64,000 nucleotides of DNA from Micromonosporaceae bacterium (GCA_009377645.1 WHTQ01000013.1:1-64000); one strand, 5' to 3'; shown: positions 42,071 through 50,912, numbered from the stretch's first letter. Notes: generated by a model not told the origin, from the sequence alone. Program-made: numbers and translations.

Positions 42071-44515
42071 TCAACTCCTCGGGATCGGGAACAGCCGGCC
42101 GGGTGCCCGCCCGGTGCGGCCGTCCACCTGGTAGTCGGCCAGGAACCCGGCCGAGGACAGCGCGGTGTCGGCCAGCACGTCGGTGAGCTGGTTGACCGGC
42201 GTGACCGGGGTGGAGCGCTGCTGCCCGGCCAGGAACAGGTCCTGCTTCGGCAGCGTCCGGGTGAACCGTTCCACCGCCCGGTCCACCTGGGCCCGGGCCG
42301 GGCCGCTGCGCCGGTTCGGCCCGCCCGCCAGGGCCGGGTCCAGCACCGACCGGTCGCCGGTGACCTCCACGATCCAGTCCCGCAGCGCCGACCAGTGGCC
42401 GGGCATCAGCGTGACGATCGACACCAGCCCGTCCGCGGCCGGGTACATCCCCAGCGGGGCGGTGGAGGTGCGCCGGCCGCCGGCCCGGCGGCGCAGCCGG
42501 CCGTCGTCGAGCAGCCCGCACAGGTCGAACTCACCGGAGACCGCCACCGCGGTGTCCTGCAGCGAGACGTCGACCAGCTCGCCCGGGTCGCCGGGCTGCC
42601 GCCCGCGGATCGCGGCCAGCACCGCGATCGCGACGAACTCACCGGCCAGCGCGCACAGCAGCTGCCCGTCCGGGACCACCGGCGGCTGGTCTGGTTCACC
42701 GGTCACGAACGCCAGCCCGCCGGCGGCCCAGGCGGTGGCCTCGCCGCCCGGCCAGTCGGCCCGCGGACCGGTCAGGCCGTACGGGGTGACGGCCGCGACC
42801 ACCGGGCCGTCCGGCGCGTCCGCCAGCGGCAGGTATCCGCTGTCCCGCACGCCGGTGGCCGGGCCGCTGACCAGCACCACGTCGGCCTGCCGGGCCAGCT
42901 CCCGCGCCTGCTCGAGGGTCCGGCACCGTCGCACCGGCCGCCCGCCGACCCAGTACGCGAACTCGGCGGCTCGCTGCCGCCGGTCACCGGGATCGCCGGC
43001 CCGGTCGGGGTGCAGCGGGTCAGGGCCGACCACTACCCGGGTGACGTCCGCGCCGAGGTCGGCCAGCAGCCGGGCGGCCGGCACCCCGAGCCGGTCGGTG
43101 GCGTCGAGAACGGTCAGCCCGCGTACCAGGGCGTGAGGCGGGCGGGGCCCGGCCGGGGGGCGCGGCCCGACCAGGTGGCGGGGCCGGGGTTGTGGCCCGG
43201 GCGGCTGCTCCCAGACCGGGTCCCGCAGCAGGTGCCGCGCCAGCGGGTAGCCGGGCCGCGGGAACGGCGCGCCGACCCGGACCGGCGGGTGCACCACCCC
43301 GGCGGTGGTCAGGGCGGTCTGCTCGGCGTCGCCGAGCCCGAGCAGCTCGCCGAGGACGTACCGGTTGTCCTCCCCGAGCAGCGGGCCGCCCCGGCTGAAC
43401 CGGGCCGGTGCCCGCCGTAGCCGGGGCGGATACCCGAGCGCCACGCCGGTCCCGAAGCACGGGTCGGGGTGCAGCAGCCACGGCCGGCGGTGCGCGAGCT
43501 GCGGGTCGGTGAGCCAGTCCGCCTGGTCGTTGACCGGGGCGGCGGCCACCCCCGCGGCGGCCAGCCGCTGGCAGATCTCGGTGGCGTCGCGCGGACCGGT
43601 CCAGGCGGCGATCGCGCCGTCCAGCCCGGCCCGGTGGGTCCGCCGGTGCGCCGGGTTGCGCCAGCGCGGGTCGGTCGCCAGCTCCGACCCGGCGGCGACC
43701 GCCAGCAGCGCCTGCCAGGCCGGCTGGTCGGGACAGTCGACCAGCACCCAGCGGTCCGGGCCGCGGGCCGGGTAGACCCCGGTCACCCGCTCGGACCCGG
43801 CCCCGGGGTCCCGGTCCTCGGGACCGAGCGAGGCCAGCAGCAGCTGCGGGCCGATCGCCCCGAGCGTGACCTCCGCCTCCGAGATGTCGAGCGTCCGGGC
43901 GGCGGCCGGGTCGGCCAGCGCCGCCAGCACCGCCACCGCCGCGTGGGCGCCGGCCAGATAGTCGGAGTACGAGATCCAGGTCAGCCCGCAGGGAGCCCGA
44001 CCCGCGCCGGCGGTCAGGCTGTCCAGGCCGGTCAGCGCGCTCAGGTTCGGCCCCCAGATCCGGAACGACCGGTACGCTCCCGGCCCCTGCCCGAACGAGC
44101 TGAGCGCGCTGTAGACCAGGTCCGGGTTGTGGCGCGCCAGGTCGGCCGGGGCCAGCCCCAGCCGCTCGCAGACCCCGACCGCGAAGTTGGTGACCAGCAC
44201 GTCGCTGATCTCGACCAGCCGGAGCAGCAGCTCGTGGCCGCGCGGCTGGGCGATGTCCAGCCCGACGCTGAGCTTGCCGGCGTTGTAGTTCGACCAGTGC
44301 GGTGCGGTCTCCAGCAGCAGGTCCGGATCGGTGCCGGCTGGCACCGCCCGCGACCCGTACAGCCGGATCACGTCCGGCCGGCCGCGCGACTCCACCCGGA
44401 TCACCTCGGCCCCGTGCGCGGCGAGGTACTTGCCGCAGGTCGGCCCGGCGATCCCCTGGGTCAGCTCCAACACCCGCAGGTCCGACAGCGGCGCCGGTCG
44501 GGCGCGGACGCTCAC
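42071..44515 (-). CDS. CaiB/BaiF CoA-transferase, two fused domains
   Basis: 814-aa family III CoA-transferase made of two consecutive CaiB-type domains (about 1-400 and 470-814) joined by a Pro/Arg linker. Domain 1 keeps the catalytic Asp (Asp185 in SYSDYLAG). In domain 2 the corresponding stretch reads ALAGEFVAIAVL without Asp, so it may be structural, forming an intramolecular pseudo-dimer. Moves CoA between carboxylates or acts as a CoA-ester isomerase. GTG overlaps the enoyl-CoA hydratase stop. Confidence 0.88.
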   Translation of the reverse strand: MSVRARPAPLSDLRVLELTQGIAGPTCGKYLAAHGAEVIRVESRGRPDVIRLYGSRAVPAGTDPDLLLETAPHWSNYNAGKLSVGLDIAQPRGHELLLRLVEISDVLVTNFAVGVCERLGLAPADLARHNPDLVYSALSSFGQGPGAYRSFRIWGPNLSALTGLDSLTAGAGRAPCGLTWISYSDYLAGAHAAVAVLAALADPAAARTLDISEAEVTLGAIGPQLLLASLGPEDRDPGAGSERVTGVYPARGPDRWVLVDCPDQPAWQALLAVAAGSELATDPRWRNPAHRRTHRAGLDGAIAAWTGPRDATEICQRLAAAGVAAAPVNDQADWLTDPQLAHRRPWLLHPDPCFGTGVALGYPPRLRRAPARFSRGGPLLGEDNRYVLGELLGLGDAEQTALTTAGVVHPPVRVGAPFPRPGYPLARHLLRDPVWEQPPGPQPRPRHLVGPRPPAGPRPPHALVRGLTVLDATDRLGVPAARLLADLGADVTRVVVGPDPLHPDRAGDPGDRRQRAAEFAYWVGGRPVRRCRTLEQARELARQADVVLVSGPATGVRDSGYLPLADAPDGPVVAAVTPYGLTGPRADWPGGEATAWAAGGLAFVTGEPDQPPVVPDGQLLCALAGEFVAIAVLAAIRGRQPGDPGELVDVSLQDTAVAVSGEFDLCGLLDDGRLRRRAGGRRTSTAPLGMYPAADGLVSIVTLMPGHWSALRDWIVEVTGDRSVLDPALAGGPNRRSGPARAQVDRAVERFTRTLPKQDLFLAGQQRSTPVTPVNQLTDVLADTALSSAGFLADYQVDGRTGRAPGRLFPIPRS

Positions 44516-45276
44516 GCCTCCCGCCACTTCGCTGGCCGCCGCTCCGCGAACGCCGCCAGCCCCTCCTGCACGTCGGCGTGGCGCAGGTTCTGCTCGGCGA
44601 TCAGGTTCTCGATCGCGAACGGGGTCTCCAGGGACAACGACCGCAGCACCCCCTCCTTGACCGCCTGCACCGCCGCCGGGCCGTTCTCCAGCAGCGTGGC
44701 GGCCATCGTCTCGGCGGTGTCCAGCAGCTCCGCCGCCGGGACCACCTGGTTGATCAGACCGACCTGGTACGCGCGTTCGGCGTCGATCGGCCGTCCCAGC
44801 AGCAGGATCTCCATCGCGATCGCCCACGGGACCTGCCGGGGCAGCCGGACGTGAGACCCGCCACCGGGTGTCAGCCCCCACCGCACCTCCGGCAGCGCGA
44901 AGGTCGACTCCGGGGAGGCGATCCGCAGGTCGGTTCCCTGCAGGATCTCCAGCCCACCGGCCAGGCAGTAACCGTCGACCACCGCGATGATCGGCTTGTA
45001 GATGTCCGAGAAGAACCGCTTGGTGCGGTCCGTGAAATGACCGCCCTGCCGGGTCATCGGGCCGACCGTCGACTTCAGGTCGGCACCGGTGCAGAACGCC
45101 CTCCCGCCCGCCGCGCTGAGGATCGCCACCCGGAGCTGGTCGTCGCGCTGGAAGTCCGCGAACGCCGCGACCATGGCTTCGTACATCTCGGCGGTGTACG
45201 CGTTCAGCTTCTCGGGGCGGTTGAACCGCATGTGGGCGATCCGGCCCTTGCGGTGGTAGAGGAACTCGGTGGTCAT
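44512..45276 (-). CDS. Enoyl-CoA hydratase (crotonase family)
   Basis: 254-aa crotonase. MRFNRPEKLNAYT, oxyanion loop GGRAFCTGADLKS and VVDGYCLAGGLEILQGTDLRI, followed by PEVRWGLTPGGGSHVRLPR with the first glutamate. First gene of the operon 45276-38507. ATG at 45276; the region upstream carries nested palindromes. Hydrates an enoyl-CoA in the ring- or side-chain-degradation route. Confidence 0.9.
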   Translation of the reverse strand: MTTEFLYHRKGRIAHMRFNRPEKLNAYTAEMYEAMVAAFADFQRDDQLRVAILSAAGGRAFCTGADLKSTVGPMTRQGGHFTDRTKRFFSDIYKPIIAVVDGYCLAGGLEILQGTDLRIASPESTFALPEVRWGLTPGGGSHVRLPRQVPWAIAMEILLLGRPIDAERAYQVGLINQVVPAAELLDTAETMAATLLENGPAAVQAVKEGVLRSLSLETPFAIENLIAEQNLRHADVQEGLAAFAERRPAKWREA

Positions 45277-45316
45277 CTGGTCCCTTCCCTCGATGCGGCG
45301 CCGGCCGGCGGCCCTG

Positions 45317-45351
45317 AGTTCTTGTTGCAGAACTGAGTTCTCTACGGAGAA
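45317..45351. promoter_or_regulatory. Nested operators of the CoA-transferase operon
   Basis: Three overlapping palindromes: AGTTCT-N6-AGAACT (45317-45334), AGAACT-G-AGTTCT (45329-45341) and TTCTC-TACG-GAGAA (45338-45351). They lie 41-75 bp before the enoyl-CoA hydratase start. Half-sites repeat every 10-12 bp, as for a multimeric regulator such as IclR. Confidence 0.55.
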
Positions 45352-45374
45352 TAGCGACCGCGTCGACCGGCCGG

Positions 45375-46586
45375 TCACTGGGCGGCGAGCAGCCGGTACC
45401 ACTCGCCCGGCGGCAGGGTGTCGGTCCGCCGCTGCCCGAGCAGGCACTGCGCCACCAGCACCTGGTGGATCTCGTTGGTGCCCTCACCGATCAGGTACAT
45501 CCGGGCGTCCCGGACGTAGCGCTCGATGTGGTACTCGTCGACATAGCCATAGCCGCCGTGGATCTGCAGCGCGTGGTTGGCCGCCTGCCAGGCCACCTCG
45601 GAGGCGTGCAGCTTCGCCAGCGACGAGTAGTAAGTCAGCCGGGTCATCCCCCGGTCGATCCCGGAGGCCAGCATCGCGACCAGCGCCCGCGCCGTCTCGA
45701 CTCCGAGCGCCACCTCGGCGAGCTTGGCCTGGATCAGCTGCCGGTCCCCGATCGCCACCCCGCCGACCCGGCGCTGCGAGGCGTAGTCGACCGACCGGTC
45801 CAGGCAGTAGCCGGCCATCCCGAGGCACCGGGCCGCCACCGCCAGCCGGCCCCGGTCCAGCGCCCGTTGCGCCACCGCCAGCCCCTCGCCCGGCTCCCCG
45901 AGCCGGGCGCCGGCCGGGACCGGGCACTGGTCGAGGTGCAGGAAGCCGGTCTCGATGCTGTGCAAGCCCATGGTGCCCGGGATCGCCTGGGAGGACAGCC
46001 CGGGGGTGTCCCGGTCCACCAGGAACGCGGTGATCGTGGCCGGGTCGGCGGCGTCCCGGGCCAGGGTCAGGAAGACGTGCGCATGGTCGCACAGGGTGAT
46101 GAACACCTTCGACCCGGAGATCAGATACCCGTCGCCGTCGACCCGGTAGGTGGTCTCGATCCCGGCCAGGTGGCTGCCCGACTGCGGTTCGGTGAACGCG
46201 CCGGCCGCGAGCAGCGTGCCGGCGGCCAGCCCGGGCAGGTATCGCCGGCGCTGCTGCTCGGTGCCGCTCAGCATGATCGACGCACCGACACTGCAGCTCG
46301 GCTGGGCCATCAGGATCGCGAGCACGTGGTCGATCCGGGACATCTCCTCGACCAGCGGTACGAGGGACAGGTAGCTCAGCCCCAGCCCCCCGTACTCGGT
46401 CGGGACGGTTCCCCCCATGAAGCCGAGCTCGCCCATCTGGGCGATCAGGTCCCACGGCAGCTCCCGCCGCCGGTTGTAGTCCAGGACCCGGGGGGCCACC
46501 TCGTGTTCGGCGAACTCGCGCACCGCCTGCCGGAGCGCCTCCACCTCGTTGGCCTGCTCGTTGGCCTGGTCACCGGTCGGCGGCAT
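45375..46586 (-). CDS. Acyl-CoA dehydrogenase
   Basis: 403-aa FAD enzyme of full family length. N-terminal helices, middle domain with AGAFTEPQSGSHLAGIETT, and C-terminal helices with ALQIHGGYGYVDEYHIERY and IGEGTNEIHQ, which includes the usual catalytic-base position. Introduces the alpha-beta double bond of an acyl-CoA. ATG at 46586 overlaps the LLM oxidoreductase stop by 17 bp. The short gap to the next operon holds that operon's promoter. Confidence 0.92.
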   Translation of the reverse strand: MPPTGDQANEQANEVEALRQAVREFAEHEVAPRVLDYNRRRELPWDLIAQMGELGFMGGTVPTEYGGLGLSYLSLVPLVEEMSRIDHVLAILMAQPSCSVGASIMLSGTEQQRRRYLPGLAAGTLLAAGAFTEPQSGSHLAGIETTYRVDGDGYLISGSKVFITLCDHAHVFLTLARDAADPATITAFLVDRDTPGLSSQAIPGTMGLHSIETGFLHLDQCPVPAGARLGEPGEGLAVAQRALDRGRLAVAARCLGMAGYCLDRSVDYASQRRVGGVAIGDRQLIQAKLAEVALGVETARALVAMLASGIDRGMTRLTYYSSLAKLHASEVAWQAANHALQIHGGYGYVDEYHIERYVRDARMYLIGEGTNEIHQVLVAQCLLGQRRTDTLPPGEWYRLLAAQ

Positions 46587-47520
46587 CGACGCTCTCCTCG
46601 GCTGGTCCGGTTGGCAGCGCAAACAGCTGGGCAAACGCGTGCAGCTGGTCGCGGTAGTGGGCCGGCGAGGTGTGCCGGAAGTAGACGCTGACCGCGGTGG
46701 CGCCGAGGTCGCGGAGCTGGTCGACGGCGGCCGTGCACCGGTGCGGGGCGCCGAGCGGGTCGAGCGGTTCCGGGACCCGGAGGACCACCTCCAGCGGCAC
46801 CGGCCGGTCGGCCAGTCTCGGCCGGGCGTCCCGCAGCATGGCCCGCAGGTCGGCGAGGTCGAGCTGGAAGGGCACCCAACCGTCGCCGAGCTCGCAGGCG
46901 CGCCGCAGCGAGCGCCGGGACTGGCCGCCGACCCAGATCGGCACCCGTTCCTGGACCGCCACCGGCTCCACATGCCAGCCCTCGAACGAGTAGAACCGCC
47001 CGTGGAAGGTCGCGCGGGGGGTGGACAGGCAGGTCCGGAGCGCCTCGATCATCTCGTCCGCCCGTGCCCCCCGGCCGGCGAAGTCGTGGCCCAGCAGGGC
47101 GAACTCCGCTGCCAGCGAACCCACCCCGACCCCGAGCACCAGCCGGCCGCCACTGAGCAGGTCCAGCGTGCCGAACCGCTTGGCCACCTCCAGCGGGTGG
47201 TGGTAGCCAAGCACGATCACCTGGGTAGCCAGCCGGATCCGGCGGGTCCGGGCGGCCAGGAAGGACAGGGTGGCCAGCGGGTCCCAGAAGCAGGGTCCGC
47301 GCCGGGCCAGCTCCGGCTCCGGGATCGCCACGTGCTCGAACGCGGTCAGGTAGTCGAACCCCAGGGCATCGGCGGTGCCGGCCAGGTCGACCAGCTCGGC
47401 CGGACCGGCCCGCTCCTCCCAGTCGGCCGGCGCCAGGTGCCGGATCCGCTGCACGATCGGGGTCAACAGGCCGAACCGCAGTGGCGCCGTCGGCCGGCCG
47501 TTGTTGGATCGTACTGTCAC
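46570..47520 (-). CDS. LLM-class flavin-dependent oxidoreductase
   Basis: 316-aa luciferase-like TIM barrel, probably F420- or FMN-dependent. APLRFGLLTPIV near the start, AARTRRIRLATQVIVLGYHHP and GGRLVLGVGVGS (cofactor region), and VPIWVGGQSRRSLRRA. GTG at 47520 is chosen: a -10 box (TACATT) ends 7 nt before it, so an in-frame ATG at 47541 would lie upstream of the transcript. Likely leaderless. Forms an operon with the acyl-CoA dehydrogenase. Confidence 0.85.
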   Translation of the reverse strand: MTVRSNNGRPTAPLRFGLLTPIVQRIRHLAPADWEERAGPAELVDLAGTADALGFDYLTAFEHVAIPEPELARRGPCFWDPLATLSFLAARTRRIRLATQVIVLGYHHPLEVAKRFGTLDLLSGGRLVLGVGVGSLAAEFALLGHDFAGRGARADEMIEALRTCLSTPRATFHGRFYSFEGWHVEPVAVQERVPIWVGGQSRRSLRRACELGDGWVPFQLDLADLRAMLRDARPRLADRPVPLEVVLRVPEPLDPLGAPHRCTAAVDQLRDLGATAVSVYFRHTSPAHYRDQLHAFAQLFALPTGPAEESVDAADR

Positions 47521-47557
47521 ATTGTGAAATGTAGGAAGCATGGTGTGGTCGTGTCAA
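47515..47557 (-). promoter_or_regulatory. Promoter and operator of LLM/acyl-CoA dehydrogenase operon
   Basis: Minus strand: -35 TTGACA (47557-47552), 18-bp spacer, -10 TACATT (47533-47528), operator TTTCACAATGTGACA (47529-47515) overlapping the -10 end by 2 bp and running over the GTG start. Same geometry as at 29996-30037. Confidence 0.7.
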
Positions 47558-47703
47558 GGGCCGCCGGGTGCGGAGCGGATGGCCTCGCGGACACTCCGGG
47601 GACCGGCGCTGGCAGCGGGCTGGCGCTCAGCGGGCTGGCAGCGGTCGGGCAACAGCGCGGAGGGAGGTCGGCGAGCCAGTGGAGCAGCCGGTGCCGGTGA
47701 GCG

Positions 47704-47750
47704 TTGACGGCGCTAGTCGACCTCCCTATACTTCCTTCCACATTGCGAAT
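47704..47750 (+). promoter_or_regulatory. Promoter and operator of the ABC importer
   Basis: -35 TTGACG (47704-47709), 17-bp spacer, -10 TATACT (47727-47732), then TTCCACATTGCGAAT (47736-47750), which is the shared operator in the opposite orientation, at the expected transcription start. Confidence 0.65.
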
Positions 47751-47950
47751 AGGTTAACCACGAAGTGGTTGCGAGACCCGTGCGAAACGGTTCCGGAGCG
47801 TCGCTCCCTGGCGACGAACCGGACGGCCGGGGACATCCGGACTGAGCGCGGGCAGAGCGGACACCATCCGCGACGCCGCTACGACCGCCCCGGGGCAGGG
47901 TCGCCGAGAGGGGCGCCACGACCCGGACCACAGCTCAAGGAGGAACGGCA
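47751..47950 (+). other. Long 5' leader of the importer operon
   Basis: About 200 nt between the promoter and the GTG start. It begins with the palindrome AACCAC-GAA-GTGGTT (47756-47770) and can form several hairpins (for example GGAGC-GTC-GCTCC near 47791 and GCGGA-N5-TCCGC). No known riboswitch consensus recognised. Ends with the ribosome site AAGGAGGA. Confidence 0.35.
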
Positions 47951-49006
47951 GTGACCCCAACCTCATGGCGGCTGGTGGCGGGCGGTGCGGGCATCGCCCT
48001 CGCCGTCGCGCTCACCGCCTGCAACGATCCCGGTGTCCGGGACGCCGACAGCGGCGATGACGGTGTCCTCCGGATCTCGGCCGGAATCGCCAGCGTCAGC
48101 TCGCTCAACTCCATCAACGCCCAGCTGCTCTGGGCCGACCCGGCGCTGGCCGGGGAGCACAACCTGGAGATCGACTGGATGGACTTCGGCGGCAGCTCCC
48201 CGAACTGCTGGACGGCGGTGATCGCCGGGGAGATCGACCTCTGCGTCGCGTCGCCGGCCGGTGCCACCGCGGCGATCGCCGAGGGCCAGGGGCTCCGGTT
48301 CGTCACCTCGCTCACCGACGTGATGAGCGAGCTGGTGGTCAGCCCGGAGCTGGCGGCCTCGGCGGGCGGGCCGGACGCGCCGGTCGAAGACCGGCTGGCG
48401 GCGCTGCAGGGCGGGACGGTGGCCACCTCCAACCTGGGCACCAGTCACGCCGCCTACCTGGACCTGATGCTCGACCGGGTGGGGATGAGCTTCGGCGAGG
48501 AGGTCCAGGCGCTGACCCTCACCGACCCGGTGGCGATGATCGAGGGGATCAAGAACGGCCGGTTCGACGGAGCGATGTGGACCGTCGGCTCGTTCGAGAC
48601 CGGGGTGCTGTCCGGGGACGTGGTGCGGCTGCTGTCCACCCCGGCCGGTGACGAGCCGCGGCTGCAGGGCGTCCCATTCGTGATCGCGGCGGGCAGCTCC
48701 GCCTGGGTGGACGCCAACAACCAGGCCGTCGACGGGTTCCGCGCGGCGCTCAACGAGGCGGCCGCGGTGATCGAGAGCTCGCCCGACGACGCGGCAGCCA
48801 AGCTGAAGCAGCAGTTCTTCCCGGACATGGAGGAGGAGCTGTTCCGGAACGGCTTCGAGCAGGTCGTGCCACTGATAAACATGGATGGCATGGTCGCCGC
48901 CGAAGCGTGGCAGACCAACCTGGACATCCTCCAGCAGTCGAACGAGAACAGCCTGGAGGGCAGCGGATACGACACGGACTCGCTCTATCCGGCCATGCGC
49001 GGGTAG
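47951..49006 (+). CDS. ABC importer substrate-binding lipoprotein (NMT1/SsuA-like)
   Basis: 351-aa periplasmic-type binding lipoprotein. Signal peptide with lipobox VALTAC (Cys24), then an NMT1-like fold (DFGGSSPNCWTAVIAGEIDL, then GGTVATSNLGTSHAAYLDL). The family binds sulfonates, nitrate, taurine, or pyrimidine precursors. Here the shared operator links it to acyl-CoA catabolism, so an organic acid or sulfonated compound is possible. GTG start with a strong AAGGAGGA site. Confidence 0.87.
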   Translation: MTPTSWRLVAGGAGIALAVALTACNDPGVRDADSGDDGVLRISAGIASVSSLNSINAQLLWADPALAGEHNLEIDWMDFGGSSPNCWTAVIAGEIDLCVASPAGATAAIAEGQGLRFVTSLTDVMSELVVSPELAASAGGPDAPVEDRLAALQGGTVATSNLGTSHAAYLDLMLDRVGMSFGEEVQALTLTDPVAMIEGIKNGRFDGAMWTVGSFETGVLSGDVVRLLSTPAGDEPRLQGVPFVIAAGSSAWVDANNQAVDGFRAALNEAAAVIESSPDDAAAKLKQQFFPDMEEELFRNGFEQVVPLINMDGMVAAEAWQTNLDILQQSNENSLEGSGYDTDSLYPAMRG

Positions 49007-49049
49007 TGGGCAGGCGGACCATCGCAACGACGCCGAGGGGACAGCACAC

Positions 49050-49862
49050 ATGGCACGCCCGGATCACGCCACCCGCCAGGCCCAGCCGTCGCCGGTAGAC
49101 CGGGCCGGCGGCGGGCAACCGCTGGTGACCCTTGAGAACCTGACGTTCGGCTATCCAGGCGGTGAGACGATCCTGGAGGACCTGGACCTACGGGTGCGGC
49201 AGGGCGAGTTCCTGGCGCTGCTCGGCCCGAGCGGGTGCGGCAAGACCACCATCATGAACCTGGTGGCCGGGTTCGTGCGGCCGCGGCAGGGCACCGTCGT
49301 GTTCGACGGTGCCCCGCTGCGGGGCATCAACACCCGGGTCGGTTACATGACCCAGGGGGACACGCTGCTGCCGTGGCGGACGGTCGCCAAGAACGTGCAG
49401 CTGCCGCTGGAGATCCGGGCGACGCCGCGGGCACGGGCCAACCAGCTGGTGGACTCGTACCTGGGGATGCTGCACCTGTCGGACGCGCGGGACCGGTTCC
49501 CGAGCGAGCTGTCCGGCGGCATGAAGCGACGCGCGTTGCTGGCACGCAGTCTCATCTACGAGCCGGCGATGCTGCTCATGGACGAACCGTTCGCCGCGCT
49601 GGACGCGCAGCTGCGGGAGGCGTTGCACCGGGAGCTGCTGTCCACGGTGGCGCAGCTGCGGCAGACCGTGATGTTCGTGACGCACGACATCTCGGAGAGC
49701 ATCCTGCTGGCGGACCGGGTGATCGTGCTCGGCACCCAGCCGGCCGGGATCCTCGCCGAGGTGGTCATCCCGTTCGGGGCCGACCGCGACCTGGCCGAGA
49801 TCCGGCTCTCCAATGAGTATCTCGGCCTGGAGCGCAAGGTCCGGGACCTTCTCCGTCAATGA
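49050..49862 (+). CDS. ABC importer ATP-binding protein (SsuB/TauB-like)
   Basis: 270-aa ATPase. Walker A GPSGCGKTT, Q-loop TQGDTLLPWRTVAKNV, signature LSGGMKRRALLAR, Walker B MLLMDEPFAALDAQL, H-loop VTHDI. The LPWRT Q-loop is typical of the sulfonate/nitrate class. Energises the permease encoded next. Confidence 0.93.
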   Translation: MARPDHATRQAQPSPVDRAGGGQPLVTLENLTFGYPGGETILEDLDLRVRQGEFLALLGPSGCGKTTIMNLVAGFVRPRQGTVVFDGAPLRGINTRVGYMTQGDTLLPWRTVAKNVQLPLEIRATPRARANQLVDSYLGMLHLSDARDRFPSELSGGMKRRALLARSLIYEPAMLLMDEPFAALDAQLREALHRELLSTVAQLRQTVMFVTHDISESILLADRVIVLGTQPAGILAEVVIPFGADRDLAEIRLSNEYLGLERKVRDLLRQ

Positions 49863-49887
49863 TCTCCCTGAAGCTCTGGAGCAGCCC

Positions 49888-50748
49888 ATGACCACCACCA
49901 ACCGGCTGGCCGCGGAACCGACCGCGGTCGGCGCGTCTGAGCGCCGCCCGGTGCCGCGCAAGCGGCGCGAGTCCGGGCTGACCAACACCCGGCTGTGGCT
50001 GTGGCGGATCTTCCTGGTGGTCGCGTTCGTCGTCTGCTGGGAGCTGGCGTCCGGCCGGATCGTGTCCGAGCTGATGGTGAGCCGCCCGACCGCCGTCGCC
50101 GAGCGGCTGTGGACCTGGATCACCGACGGGACGCTGGGCGAGCACATCCTGGTGACCGCACAGGCGACCGGCCTGGGGTTCGCGCTCGGGGCCGGGGCGG
50201 GGATGCTGGTGGGCTACATCACCGCCTCCTTCCGCCGGTTCGGGGATGTCGTCGAACCGGCGATGACCGCGCTCTACACGATGCCCCGGCTGGCGCTGGC
50301 TCCGCTGTTCATCCTGTGGTTCGGGCTGGGCATGCAGTTCCGGGTGATCTTCGCCAGCGTGATCGTGTTCTTCCTGGTCTACTTCAACACCCACTTCGGC
50401 GTGAAGGATGTCAAGGGCGAGCTGATCGCCGCGGTCCGCCTGATGGGGGCCAGCCGGCGGGAGGTCGCCATCAAGGTGGTCATCCCGTCCGCGCTGGTGT
50501 GGGTGGCCGCCGGGTTCAAGCTGTCGGTGCCGTACGCGCTGATCGGGGTGGTGGTCGGCGAGATGCTCGCCTCCGACCAGGGCCTCGGCTACCTGCTCCA
50601 GCGCAGCGCCAACCAGTTCAACGCCTCCGGGACGTTCGCCACCATCATCACCCTGCTGGTGATCGCGTTGCTGCTGGACTTCATCCTGACCCGCCTCACC
50701 GGCCGGTTCCTGGGCTGGCGCTCGAAGGGCGCGCTGAACCCGCTCTGA
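49888..50748 (+). CDS. ABC importer permease (SsuC/TauC-like)
   Basis: 286-aa permease with six membrane helices after a basic N-terminal tail. EAA loop ELIAAVRLMGASRREVAIKV is the docking site for the ATPase. ATG at 49888 is supported by GGAG at 7 nt; the longer frame upstream overlaps the ATPase stop without homology. Completes the importer. Confidence 0.92.
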   Translation: MTTTNRLAAEPTAVGASERRPVPRKRRESGLTNTRLWLWRIFLVVAFVVCWELASGRIVSELMVSRPTAVAERLWTWITDGTLGEHILVTAQATGLGFALGAGAGMLVGYITASFRRFGDVVEPAMTALYTMPRLALAPLFILWFGLGMQFRVIFASVIVFFLVYFNTHFGVKDVKGELIAAVRLMGASRREVAIKVVIPSALVWVAAGFKLSVPYALIGVVVGEMLASDQGLGYLLQRSANQFNASGTFATIITLLVIALLLDFILTRLTGRFLGWRSKGALNPL

Positions 50749-50773
50749 CTGCGGCGCGACGAGTCCCCCACCC

Positions 50774-50912
50774 GGGGCCAACACACCGGTGGTCCAGTTC
50801 GAGGCTGCCCGCGGCAAGGTGAAGGTCAACCCGTTGGCGGCGTGGAGCCAGGCCGCCGTGGACGCGTACATCGCGCGCTGGGACGTCCCGGTCAACCCGC
50901 TGCTGAGCCAGA
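50774..50912 (+). pseudogene. cysH: cysH (PAPS/APS reductase) internal fragment
   Basis: About 45 codons without start or domain ends: TPVVQFEAARGKVKVNPLAAW, then VDAYIARWDVPVNPLLSQ. This is the stretch just before the catalytic Cys region (GYPSIGC) of assimilatory PAPS/APS reductase, which is missing. It implies a lost sulfate-assimilation gene next to a sulfonate-type importer. Confidence 0.65.

Noticed and set aside
47518-47541. ATG at 47541 as start of the LLM oxidoreductase
   Set aside because: It lies upstream of the -10 box TACATT, so it would not be in the transcript; GTG 47520 is 7 nt after the box.
47751-47950. TPP or guanidine-I riboswitch before the importer
   Set aside because: None of the conserved core sequences of these classes is present.
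23118-50748. A polyketide or peptide antibiotic cluster
   Set aside because: There are ligases and thiolases but no ketosynthase-AT, ACP, adenylation-condensation or tailoring set; the content is degradative.
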